A stretch of DNA of 64,000 nucleotides, taken from CAHJXG01 sp965277495 (lineage in GTDB: Bacteria > Pseudomonadota > Alphaproteobacteria > Acetobacterales > Acetobacteraceae). Shown piece after piece: positions 9,098-17,266 of the stretch. Position numbers and translations under genes: made by a program. The stretch is taken from NCBI GenBank assembly GCA_965277495.1, contig OZ255824.1:1426001-1490000 (forward strand), read 5' to 3'. Position 1 is the first letter of the stretch; every line of letters begins with the position of its first letter. Under the pieces are notes generated by a model. That model did no database searches and was not told the DNA's origin. It was given only the letters and a program-made list of their open reading frames with translations.

Positions 9098-10740
9098 CGG
9101 CACTCGAAAAAATCCAGCGCCAGGTGATGTGGAACCGGCTGCTGGCGGTGGTCGAAGAACAGGCGCAGACCATGATCCGCACCGCCTTCAGCACGACGGT
9201 GCGCGAGGCTGGGGACCTGTCGGCCGGCATCTTCGACCTGCAGGGCCGCATGCTGGCCCAGGCGGTGACGGGCACGCCGGGCCACGTCAACAGCATGATG
9301 GAGAGCGTCGGCCATTTCCTGCGCAAGTTCCCCGCCGAAACGCTGCGGCCCGGCGACCATCTGATCACCAATGACCCCTGGCTCGGCACCGGGCATCTGC
9401 ACGACCTCACGGTGGTGACGCCGGCATTCCGCGGCGGCGCGGTGGTGGCGCTGTTCGCCAACACGGCGCACGTGATCGATGTGGGTGGCCTCGGCATGGG
9501 GCCGGAGGGGCGGTCGGTGTTCGAGGAGGGGCTGTATATCCCGATCGTCAAATGCTTCGAGGCGGGCCGTCCGAACGCGACGTTCTTCGATTTCCTGCGC
9601 GCCGGCACCCGGCTGCCGGTGGAGCTGGAGGGGGACGTCTATTCGCTGTGCGCCTGCAACGACGCCGGGGTGCGGCGGCTGGTGCAGATGATGGACGAGT
9701 TCGCGCTGGACAGCATCGACCCGCTGGCGGCGTTCATCCTGGACAGCAGCCGCAGCGCGACCCTTGCCGAGATCGCCAAGCTGCCGGTGGGCACCTACCG
9801 CGCCGAGATCTGGTCGGACGGCTATGAGCGTCCGGTGCGGCTGGCGGCCAGCATGACGGTGGGCGCCGACTCCATCCAGGTGGATTTCGACGGCACCAGC
9901 GGCTTGTCCGGGCGCGGCATCAACGTGCCCGCCGCCTATACCCGAGCCTACGCCAGCTTCGGTATTAAATGCGTGGTGGCGCCGGACATCCCGAACAACA
10001 CCGCGAGCCTCGCGCCATTCCGCATGCGCATCCCCGCGGGCTGCATTCTCAATGCGCCGCGCCCCAGCCCGGTCGCGGTGCGGCACGTGGTCGGGCAGTT
10101 GCTGCCGGACCTGATGATGGGCTGCCTGCACCAGGCGGTGCCGGACCGGGTGACGGCCGAGGGGTCCTCGTGCCTGTGGAACCCGCCGTTGCGCGGCGGC
10201 CCCAACGTCAGCGGGCAGAACTCGCCGCTGGTGGATTTCGAGGTCATCACCTTCAATTCCGGCGGCACCGGGGCGCGTCCGGGGCAGGACGGGCTGGACG
10301 GCACCGCGTTCCCGTCCGGCGTACGCACGATGCCGGTGGAGGCGACCGAGAACGTGGCGCCGGTGGTGTTCTGGCGAAAGGAGCTGCGGCCCGATAGCGG
10401 CGGCGCCGGGCGCACCCGCGGCGGTTTTGGCCAGGTGATGGAGATCGGCGCGAAGGGCGACGCGGAGTTCGCCTGCAACGCCGTGTTCGACCGGGTGGCC
10501 CATGCGCCGCGCGGGCGGGACGGCGGCGAGGATGGCGCGCCGGGCATCGTGCGGCTGAAAAGCGGCGCGTTGCTGCGCACCAAGGGCTACCAGGTGATCC
10601 CCGCCGGCGACCGTTTGGTCCTGGAACTGCCCGGCGGCGGCGGCATGGGTCCGCCGGGCGAACGCGACTCCGCCCGCCACGCCCAGGATATCCGCGATGG
10701 ATTGGTGACCGAGGAAGAAGCAACATGCACTGCGACCTGA
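9094..10740 (+). CDS. hyuB: Hydantoinase/oxoprolinase subunit B (HyuB-like)
   Basis: A 548-residue partner of HyuA, beginning MTALEKIQRQVMWNRLL. Family landmarks are the early TAFSTTVREAGDLSAGIFD, the stretch GHVNSMMESVGHF, LITNDPWLGTGHLHD, and the Gly-rich C-terminus ELPGGGGMGPP. The ATG overlaps the hyuA TGA (ATGA), indicating translational coupling and equal synthesis of the two subunits. Its own 3' end overlaps the deacylase gene by 16 bases. Confidence 0.83.
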   Translation: MTALEKIQRQVMWNRLLAVVEEQAQTMIRTAFSTTVREAGDLSAGIFDLQGRMLAQAVTGTPGHVNSMMESVGHFLRKFPAETLRPGDHLITNDPWLGTGHLHDLTVVTPAFRGGAVVALFANTAHVIDVGGLGMGPEGRSVFEEGLYIPIVKCFEAGRPNATFFDFLRAGTRLPVELEGDVYSLCACNDAGVRRLVQMMDEFALDSIDPLAAFILDSSRSATLAEIAKLPVGTYRAEIWSDGYERPVRLAASMTVGADSIQVDFDGTSGLSGRGINVPAAYTRAYASFGIKCVVAPDIPNNTASLAPFRMRIPAGCILNAPRPSPVAVRHVVGQLLPDLMMGCLHQAVPDRVTAEGSSCLWNPPLRGGPNVSGQNSPLVDFEVITFNSGGTGARPGQDGLDGTAFPSGVRTMPVEATENVAPVVFWRKELRPDSGGAGRTRGGFGQVMEIGAKGDAEFACNAVFDRVAHAPRGRDGGEDGAPGIVRLKSGALLRTKGYQVIPAGDRLVLELPGGGGMGPPGERDSARHAQDIRDGLVTEEEATCTAT

Positions 10741-12173
10741 TCATCCGCGACGCAACGATCCTGGACGGCACGGGCGCGCCCCGCACCCGCGGCGACGTCG
10801 GAGTCTCCGGCGACCGTATCGCCGCCGTCGGCGACCTGGGCGCCGCCACTGCGGACCGCGACGTGCTGGCGCTTGGCCGCGCCGTCGCGCCGGGCTTCAT
10901 CGACGCGCACACCCACGACGACCGGGCCGTGCTGTGCGGACCCGCCTGCATGACCTGCAAGATGAGCCAGGGCGTCACCACCGTCGTCGTCGGCAATTGC
11001 GGCATCAGCCTGTCCCCGGTCCGCATGGCCGCCCGGCCGGTCCCGCCGCTCGACCTGCTGGGCGACGAAAGCTGGTGGCTTTTCGACAGTTTTGGCGCCT
11101 ATGCCGACCGGCTCCGCGCCGACCCGGCGCCGGTCAACACCGTGGCGCTGATCGGCCACATGTCGCTGCGGGTCGAGGCCATGCAGGGCGATGTCGGCCG
11201 GGCCGCGACCGACCGGGAATGCGAGCAGATGCGCCGCCGGCTGGCCGAGAGCCTGGAGGAGGGCGCGTCGGGCTTCTCAACCGGCCTGTATTACGGCCCC
11301 AGTGTCGCCGCGCCGACACAGGAGGTTATCGCCGTCGCCGAGGCATTGCGGGCGAAGCGCGGCCTGTATGTGACGCACATGCGCGACGAGGGTGCGGATG
11401 TGCTGCAATCAATCGAGGAAACGCTGCGGATCGGACGCGACGCCGGCGCGCCGGTGGTCATCAGCCACCATAAATGCGCCATGCCGGAGAACTACGGACG
11501 CTCGGTCGAGACCCTGCCGGCAATCGAGGCCGGGGCGCGGCAGCAGGCGGTCGATTTTGACATGTATCCCTATGCCGCCGCTTCGACCGTGCTGATCCCG
11601 GGCCGGGTCCGCGAGGATGTCGCGACCAAGGTGACCTGGTCCGTGCCGCATCCCGGGATGTCCGGACGCATGCTGGCGGAGGTGGCCGCCGAATGGGGCC
11701 TTAATCAGCGCGAGGCCGCCGAGCGGCTGTTCCCGGCGGGCGCGATCTATTTCCAGATGGACGAGGCCGACGTGCAGCGCATCCTGGCGCACCCGCGCAG
11801 CATGGTGGGCAGCGACGGCCTGCCGCATGACGAATTCCCGCACCCGCGGCTTTGGGGCACCTTTCCGCGCGTGCTCGGCCACTATGCCCGTGACCTCGGG
11901 CTGTTCAGCCTGGAGACGGCGGTGCACAAGATGACGGGCCGCACCGCGGCAGTGTTCGGGCTGCTGGACCGCGGCGTGATTCGCGCCGGGGCCTATGCCG
12001 ACCTCGTGCTGTTCGATCCGGCCACCGTGCGGGACGCCGCCGACTTCGACCGCCCGACGCAGCCGTCCGAAGGCATCGTCGAAACCTGGGTCAATGGGCA
12101 GTCGGCCTATATCCAGCGGAGCGGCGCAACGGCAGCGCGGGCCGGGCACTTGGTGACGCGCACGGGCGCTTAA
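10725..12173 (+). CDS. N-acyl-D-amino-acid deacylase (D-aminoacylase) family amidohydrolase
   Basis: A 482-residue metal-dependent amidohydrolase. The HxH metal pair is in GFIDAHTHDD (His62, His64), the bridging cysteine of the D-aminoacylase group is in VVGNCGIS (Cys92), and VISHHKCAM supplies a further ligand region. The family removes acyl groups from N-acyl-D-amino acids. It overlaps hyuB by 16 bases, so ring opening by HyuAB followed by side-group removal here is a sensible joint role. Substrate stereochemistry is inferred from family only. Confidence 0.8.
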   Translation: MHCDLIIRDATILDGTGAPRTRGDVGVSGDRIAAVGDLGAATADRDVLALGRAVAPGFIDAHTHDDRAVLCGPACMTCKMSQGVTTVVVGNCGISLSPVRMAARPVPPLDLLGDESWWLFDSFGAYADRLRADPAPVNTVALIGHMSLRVEAMQGDVGRAATDRECEQMRRRLAESLEEGASGFSTGLYYGPSVAAPTQEVIAVAEALRAKRGLYVTHMRDEGADVLQSIEETLRIGRDAGAPVVISHHKCAMPENYGRSVETLPAIEAGARQQAVDFDMYPYAAASTVLIPGRVREDVATKVTWSVPHPGMSGRMLAEVAAEWGLNQREAAERLFPAGAIYFQMDEADVQRILAHPRSMVGSDGLPHDEFPHPRLWGTFPRVLGHYARDLGLFSLETAVHKMTGRTAAVFGLLDRGVIRAGAYADLVLFDPATVRDAADFDRPTQPSEGIVETWVNGQSAYIQRSGATAARAGHLVTRTGA

Positions 12174-12322
12174 GTAATCCAATCGTAACAAACTGTGTGG
12201 ATTGTACCACTGCGGAAAGATTACTGTTGCATAGATGCAGCGAAGATTGCTGGAAACGGCTCGGGTGGCGATAATTATGCGTTCGGTGCCGTCGAGCGCC
12301 GCATACCCGTCCAGATGAGCAC

Positions 12323-12583
12323 ATGATGAACATTCGCAAAACTGCCCCGACCCTATTTGCAGCCCTTCTCGTATCCGCGTCGTTCGCCGCTGCGGCCAGT
12401 GCCGCGACGACCCATCACCCGGCCCATCACGGGCGTGCCGCCATGCATCATAGCGCCATGAAGGGCCATCCGGCGATGCGGCATGACGGTGGCGATGCCG
12501 CCGTGGATGCGCTGAACCAGCAGAGCCTGAGCGCCGCCCGCAGCGGCACCACTCCGAACGTCACGGGCAGCACCCCGCAGTAA
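12323..12583 (+). CDS. Small His-rich secreted protein
   Basis: An 86-residue protein with a typical Sec signal peptide (MMNIRKTAPTLFAALLVSAS to about residue 27, ASA-like cleavage). The mature part is short and rich in His (THHPAHHGRAAMHH, GHPAMRH) and ends with a DALNQQSLSAAR stretch. No enzyme domain is visible. The His clusters could bind transition metals in the periplasm, but this is speculative. It stands alone, with about 150 bases before it and the hairpin-rich region after it. Confidence 0.6.
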   Translation: MMNIRKTAPTLFAALLVSASFAAAASAATTHHPAHHGRAAMHHSAMKGHPAMRHDGGDAAVDALNQQSLSAARSGTTPNVTGSTPQ

Positions 12584-12625
12584 GGGTTGCAGGGATTTCC
12601 AGTTGCTTACCAACGTTTTTGCTAT

Positions 12626-12719
12626 CCGGTCATCAACTCAACTAAATTAGCGACCGGCGATGGCGGCCTGCGCCATGCAGGCCGCCGGACTGCCCGGCGG
12701 CATGTCGTGTGGGCAGTCC
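12626..12719 (+). promoter_or_regulatory. Series of three hairpins ahead of the LysE-type exporter gene
   Basis: Three consecutive inverted repeats: CCGGTC 12626-12631 with GACCGG 12652-12657; GGCGGCCTGC 12662-12671 with GCAGGCCGCC 12677-12686 (perfect 10-bp stem, 5-nt loop); and GGACTGCCC 12687-12695 with GGGCAGTCC 12711-12719 (perfect 9-bp stem, 15-nt loop). The last ends 10 bases before the exporter ATG, where a ribosome would bind. There is no U run, so these are not simple terminators. A structured 5' leader is possible; no known riboswitch class is recognised. Confidence 0.4.
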
Positions 12720-12729
12720 GCTAACGCCG

Positions 12730-13335
12730 ATGATGCCGCCCGACCTCTTTGCTTTCGTCCTGTTCGCCGTCGCCACATCGGTGACGCCGGGGCCGAACAA
12801 CATCATGGTCGCCGCCTCGGCCGCCAACCATGGCGTGCGCGCGACCGTCCCGCACATGCTTGGTGTCAACCTCGGCTTTGGCTTGATGGTGGCGCTTGTT
12901 GGCCTGGGCCTGGCCGGGCCGCTCGCCGTATCGCCGGCGTTGCACGCCGCCCTGCGCTGGATCGGCGGCGCCTGGATACTCTGGATCGCCTGGAGCATCG
13001 CCCGCGCCGACCCGACCGTGCCGGCGGCGGGCAGGACCGCAAGGGATCCCATGGGGTTCGGCGCCGCGGCGCTGTTCCAGTGGGTCAACCCCAAGGCATG
13101 GGTCCTGGCCATCGTGACAAGCACGACCTACACCGTGCCCGGCCACAACCTCGCCGTCCAGGTCCTGTTGCTCGGTGCAGTATTCGCCGTGGTTGGCGTG
13201 CCGTGCATCCTGAGCTGGGCGCTGCTGGGCGCCGGCGCCGGGCGAGTGCTGCGCTCGCCGGCGCAACTCCGTAAATTCAACGCCGTCATGGCCGCACTGC
13301 TGGTCTTGTCCATGCTGCCTCTGCTCGCGCATTGA
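12730..13335 (+). CDS. LysE/RhtB family amino-acid exporter
   Basis: A 201-residue inner-membrane protein with about six hydrophobic segments. Family marks are SVTPGPNNIMVAASAANHG near the start and FQWVNPKAWV in the middle. Members export amino acids or related small molecules. The ATG pair at 12730/12733 is preferred over the GTG at 12709, which falls inside a hairpin. Its stop overlaps the following MFS gene (TGATG). Confidence 0.8.
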   Translation: MMPPDLFAFVLFAVATSVTPGPNNIMVAASAANHGVRATVPHMLGVNLGFGLMVALVGLGLAGPLAVSPALHAALRWIGGAWILWIAWSIARADPTVPAAGRTARDPMGFGAAALFQWVNPKAWVLAIVTSTTYTVPGHNLAVQVLLLGAVFAVVGVPCILSWALLGAGAGRVLRSPAQLRKFNAVMAALLVLSMLPLLAH

Positions 13336-14600
13336 TGCGGCTGCCGAGCCTGGTGCGCCCGCTGCGGCAGCCGGCGATGGCGCTGCTGTGGGGCGGGCTT
13401 GCGCTGTCGTCGATCGGCGACCAGGCCTACGCCGTCGCATTCACCTGGATCGCGGTCGAGGCGTTTGGCCCGGCGGCCGGATGGCTCGTGGCGATGGGGC
13501 CGCTCGTGGTGCTGCTGACCCTGGTGTTCGGCGGACGGCTCGCGGACGGGTGGGCGCCGCTGCGGGCGATGCTCGGCGCCGACGTGGTCCGCGCGGCGGT
13601 GCTGCTCGGCGTCGTCGCGGCCTGGTCGGCCACCGGCGCGCCGTCGCCGGCGGCGCTGGTTGCAGCAGTGGCCGTGCTGGGCGCCGGCCAAGCCGTGTTC
13701 CTCCCGGCGTTGCAGGCGGTCATCCCGGCGCTGGCCGCGGACCCGTCCGTGCTGCCGGCCGCCAATGCGCTGCTGGATGCGACGGAGCGGATCGCCCGGC
13801 TGGTCGGCCCCGCCTTGGTGGGTGCGCTCGTGATTGTACTGCCGATCCGCCACATGCTCACGGTCGACGCCGGGACCTTCCTGGCCTCGGCGGCGGCGCT
13901 GTTGGCGATCCAGCGGCACGCCCGGCTGCCCGCCGCCCGACGGCCCGATCCGCCGGGCCCCGCGTCTCCAGGAAGCGTGCTTGCCTCGATGGCGCACGGC
14001 ATCCGCGTGGTGCGGCGGCACTGCGTGCTCGGATACGTCCTGGCCGTATCCGGCCTGTTGAACGCGGCATGGTATGCGGTTTTTTTCCTGATCCTGCCGT
14101 TGATGGTGGCGCGAAACGGCCTGACCGGACCAGGCGGATCGGGCGTCGCTGCTTACGGCGCCGTCATCTCCGCCTATGGCTGCACCAACCTGCTCGCCAA
14201 CTTGGCCGTCGGCAGCCGCCCGATGCCAGCACGGCCAGGGCGCCAGATCTTTCTCGGCAACCTGTTCGTTGGCGCGGGCATCTGCGGACTCGCGGTCATC
14301 GAGGCAACCGGCCTGCCGTCGACGGCGCTGCTCCCCAGCTACGCCGCCGCCGCGGCGTTCTGCGCCGTGGGCGGCCCCATGCAGGACATCCCGGTCGCGG
14401 TGCTGCGGCAGACCGAGCTGCCGCGTCCGGACATCCAGGCCGCCACCCGCGCCTTCATCGCAGCGAACCAGGGCGGCCTGCTGCTCGGACTGGTGGCCGC
14501 CCCCGTCCTGTTATGGCTGCTGCCGCTGCCGGCGGTCGTCGCGCTATGCGGCGGCGCGATCCTGGCCATCGGCATGGTGGGCCTGCGCCGCTACGCCTGA
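13335..14600 (+). CDS. MFS transporter
   Basis: A 421-residue polytopic membrane protein with about 12 Leu/Ala/Val-rich segments and the layout of the MFS_3/enterobactin-exporter-like branch, with a loop motif GGRLADGWAPLRAM after the second segment. The ATG at 13335 overlaps the exporter stop by one base and is chosen over a TTG one codon earlier. Co-translation with the LysE-type gene suggests a joint efflux role; the substrate is unknown. It converges on the DNA ligase gene. Confidence 0.78.
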   Translation: MRLPSLVRPLRQPAMALLWGGLALSSIGDQAYAVAFTWIAVEAFGPAAGWLVAMGPLVVLLTLVFGGRLADGWAPLRAMLGADVVRAAVLLGVVAAWSATGAPSPAALVAAVAVLGAGQAVFLPALQAVIPALAADPSVLPAANALLDATERIARLVGPALVGALVIVLPIRHMLTVDAGTFLASAAALLAIQRHARLPAARRPDPPGPASPGSVLASMAHGIRVVRRHCVLGYVLAVSGLLNAAWYAVFFLILPLMVARNGLTGPGGSGVAAYGAVISAYGCTNLLANLAVGSRPMPARPGRQIFLGNLFVGAGICGLAVIEATGLPSTALLPSYAAAAAFCAVGGPMQDIPVAVLRQTELPRPDIQAATRAFIAANQGGLLLGLVAAPVLLWLLPLPAVVALCGGAILAIGMVGLRRYA

Positions 14601-14615
14601 ACGGCCCCGGCTTAA

Positions 14616-16196
14616 TCAGCCGGGTTCAATCAGGCGCATCAGCGTGTCCAACTGGTCCGCCTCCTCCGCCGGCTTGTCCATGCGCACCCGGGCCACACGC
14701 GGGAAGCGCAGCGCCACGCCGGACTTGTGCCGGTTGCTGCGCTGCGCCGCGTCGAAGGCGATCTCCAGCACCAGGCCGCGCTCCACCTCGCGCACCGGTC
14801 CGAACCGGTTGGTGGTGTGGTTGCGTATCCAGCGGTCGAGCGTAACCAGCTCCGCGTCGGTGAAGCCGGAATAGGCCTTGCCCACCGGCACCAGTTCCCC
14901 ATCCTCCCGCCACAGGCCGAAGGTGTAGTCGGAATAGTAGCTGCTGCGCTTGCCGTGGCCGCGCTGCGCATACATCACCACCGCGTCGATCGTGAGCGGG
15001 TCGCGCTTCCATTTCCACCACTGCCCCTTCGGCCGGCCCGGCACATAGGCGCTATCGCCGCGCTTGAGCATCAATCCCTCGATGCTGGCGGCGCGGGTGC
15101 CGTCGCGTATCACCGAAAGTTCGTCCACCGTCGTGAAGGGGATCAGTTCCGACAAATCCATGCGAGCCGGACGGTGCTGGGCGAACCACGCCTCCAGCCG
15201 CGCCCGGCGCGTGTCGAAGGGCAGCGGCCGCAAGTCTTCGGCGCCGTCGAACAGCAGGTCATACAGGCGGACCCCGACGGGGTAGTCGCGCTGCGCCTTC
15301 GCGCCGGGCGCCTTGCGGTTGAGCCGCTGCTGCAGGTCGGCGAACGGCGCCACGACGCCATCCCGCAGCACCAGCAGTTCGCCGTCCAGCACGGCATGGA
15401 AGTCCATCGCCTCCACGATCTCGGGGAACGCGGGCGAGATGTCGTCGGCCCCGCGGGAAAAGATGCGGCGGCCCAGCGGCGTCGCCACGAGCTGGACGCG
15501 GATGCCGTCCCATTTCCACTCGGCGCGAAACGCGGAAGGAATGAGTGCCGCGATATCAGGCGCCTCCAGTGGATGCGCCAGCATCGGCGAGCGGAACACC
15601 GGCGCGCCAGCCGGATCGGGCCGCGGCCCGGCGCCGCCGATCCAGGCAAATAGCGGCGTGTAGGGCGGGGTCAGGCCGTGCCAGACTTCCTCGATCTCAT
15701 CGGCGGCGATCCGTCCCTCGGCGACCTCGGCCAAGGCCACCTTCGCCAACCGTGCCGAAGCGCCGACGCGCAGCTCGCCGGTGATCAGCTTCAGCAGCGC
15801 ATAGCGGACGGAGGCGTCGGAGGCGTCCAGCCATCCAGCCAGCACGAAGGGCAGCTCGGATTTCGGCGTGCTGATCAGTGTCTGCACCACCTCGGTCATC
15901 CGGGGCGGGCCGGCATTGCTGGGCGCCGAGGGCCAGATCAGCGCGACGGTCTCCGCCAGGTCGCCCACGTAGTCGCGCGACATGTTGAACAGCACCGGGT
16001 CGGTGCGCTCCTCGGCCAACGCCCGGATCATGGCCGGCTTCGCCGCCTGGAACGCGAGCTCCCCGGTCAGCGCAGCGAGGCCAAAGCCGCGGTCGGGGTC
16101 GGGCTGGGTGGCGAAATAGCGCCGCAGCAGCGCGATCTTCGCCAGCCGGCCCGGCGTGAACACCAAGCGTTCCAACAAATCCGCGAAAGCGATCAT
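14616..16196 (-). CDS. ATP-dependent DNA ligase, bacterial damage-response type
   Basis: A 526-residue ligase with an N-terminal helical domain (residues 1-180), an adenylation domain with the active-site lysine in EWKWDGIR (Lys228) and an OB-fold C-terminus. This architecture matches the family annotated as cisplatin-damage-response ATP-dependent ligase, distinct from LigD. Its ATG overlaps the exonuclease stop (ATGA), the usual pairing for this repair cassette. The DEXH helicase and PdeM endonuclease that often accompany it are not in this window. It is not the replicative ligase, which is ligA at the right end. Confidence 0.85.
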   Translation of the reverse strand: MIAFADLLERLVFTPGRLAKIALLRRYFATQPDPDRGFGLAALTGELAFQAAKPAMIRALAEERTDPVLFNMSRDYVGDLAETVALIWPSAPSNAGPPRMTEVVQTLISTPKSELPFVLAGWLDASDASVRYALLKLITGELRVGASARLAKVALAEVAEGRIAADEIEEVWHGLTPPYTPLFAWIGGAGPRPDPAGAPVFRSPMLAHPLEAPDIAALIPSAFRAEWKWDGIRVQLVATPLGRRIFSRGADDISPAFPEIVEAMDFHAVLDGELLVLRDGVVAPFADLQQRLNRKAPGAKAQRDYPVGVRLYDLLFDGAEDLRPLPFDTRRARLEAWFAQHRPARMDLSELIPFTTVDELSVIRDGTRAASIEGLMLKRGDSAYVPGRPKGQWWKWKRDPLTIDAVVMYAQRGHGKRSSYYSDYTFGLWREDGELVPVGKAYSGFTDAELVTLDRWIRNHTTNRFGPVREVERGLVLEIAFDAAQRSNRHKSGVALRFPRVARVRMDKPAEEADQLDTLMRLIEPG

Positions 16197-17227
16197 GCAG
16201 CCACGGGTTCCGTAAGGTCCTCTTGCTCGTCGCCATAGCCAACCAGGCGCAGCGCGCGTCCGCGTATGCCGCGCTTGGCCGCCTCATGGATCAGCGCCTC
16301 CTCCCGGCCATGCGTCACCCAGACCTCGGGGGCGGCGACCTCGTCCAGGGTTTGGTTCAGCTCGTCCCAGTCGCAGTGGTCCGAAATCACCAGCGGCAAT
16401 TCGACGCCCTTGCTGCGGGCGCGCTGGCGGACGCGCATCCAGCCGGAAGCGTTGCACACGACCGGCTCCGCCAAGCGCCGGGCCCAGCGGTCGGCGATGG
16501 CGCTTGGGGGTGCGATGACGATGGCGCCCTGCAGCTTGTCCTTCTCGGCGACGGTGGCCGGCAGCAACGCGCCAAGCGGGATGCCGAGCCGTTCATAGGC
16601 GGCGCAAAGCGGGATTTGCGCGCCATGCAAGTAGATGGGCCGGTCCCACCCCGCCTGGCGCAGCAGCGCGATCACCCGCTGCGCCTTGCCCAGCGCATAG
16701 GCGCCGACGACGTGGGTGCGGTCTGGAAACAGCGCGACGCTATCGAGCAGCTTGGCGATCTCGTGCGCCGCCGGGGGATGGCGGAACACCGGGAGCGCAA
16801 AAGTCGCCTCGGTCACGAACACGTCGCAAGGGATCGGCACGAAGGGCCGGCAAGTGGGATCGGGCTGGCGCTTGTAGTCGCCGCTGACCACGGCCCGGCT
16901 GCCGCGCCACTCCATCGCCACCTGCGCGCTGCCCAGCACGTGCCCGGCCGGCTGCATCCAAACGCGAACCTCGCCGATGGTGATGGGTTCGCCGTATTCC
17001 AGCGCCTGCTGCACGGCGCCGGCGCGGCCCTCGCCCATCCGCACGTCCATCAGTGCCAGCGTCTCGGGGCTTGCGAGTACGGCGTTATGGCCGGGCCGGG
17101 CGTGGTCGGCGTGGGCATGGGTGATGATGGCGCGGGCCACGGGGCGCAGCGGATCGATGTAGAAGCCGCCAGGCTCGCAGAACAACCCGTCCGGCAGGAC
17201 TTTCAGCCAGGTTTCGGGATTCGGCAT
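16193..17227 (-). CDS. Ligase-associated DNA-damage-response exonuclease (metallo-beta-lactamase fold)
   Basis: A 344-residue metallo-beta-lactamase/beta-CASP-like protein. The metal-binding HAHADH is at residues 37-42, followed by PAGHVLGSAQV and SGDYKRQPDP, as in the SNM1/Artemis-like nucleases linked to this ligase family. The ATG at 17227 is taken; a GTG lies one codon upstream. It is the first gene of a two-gene unit with the ligase and would trim DNA ends before sealing. Confidence 0.83.
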   Translation of the reverse strand: MPNPETWLKVLPDGLFCEPGGFYIDPLRPVARAIITHAHADHARPGHNAVLASPETLALMDVRMGEGRAGAVQQALEYGEPITIGEVRVWMQPAGHVLGSAQVAMEWRGSRAVVSGDYKRQPDPTCRPFVPIPCDVFVTEATFALPVFRHPPAAHEIAKLLDSVALFPDRTHVVGAYALGKAQRVIALLRQAGWDRPIYLHGAQIPLCAAYERLGIPLGALLPATVAEKDKLQGAIVIAPPSAIADRWARRLAEPVVCNASGWMRVRQRARSKGVELPLVISDHCDWDELNQTLDEVAAPEVWVTHGREEALIHEAAKRGIRGRALRLVGYGDEQEDLTEPVAA

Positions 17228-17233
17228 CACGGC

Positions 17234-17259
17234 GGGCCCGGGACGTTCAGCCCGGGCCC
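17234..17259 (-). terminator. Strong GC hairpin after degP
   Basis: GGGCCCGGG at 17234-17242 and CCCGGGCCC at 17251-17259 form a perfect 9-bp all-GC stem with an 8-nt loop, starting 8 bases beyond the degP stop and ending 7 bases before the exonuclease start. It lacks a U tract, so it may only partly terminate or may act as a 3' stabiliser. Confidence 0.45.
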
Positions 17260-17266
17260 TCGACGC

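Noticed and set aside
6665..9103. An 812-codon open frame on the minus strand across the hyuA gene
   Set aside because: It is antisense to a well-conserved gene in GC-rich DNA, where the opposite frame stays open by codon bias; the translation is Arg/Gly/His-rich with no domain.
12176..12206. A 6-bp inverted repeat (AATCCA/TGGATT) after the D-aminoacylase gene as a terminator
   Set aside because: The stem is AT-rich and short with no T run, so it is too weak to call.
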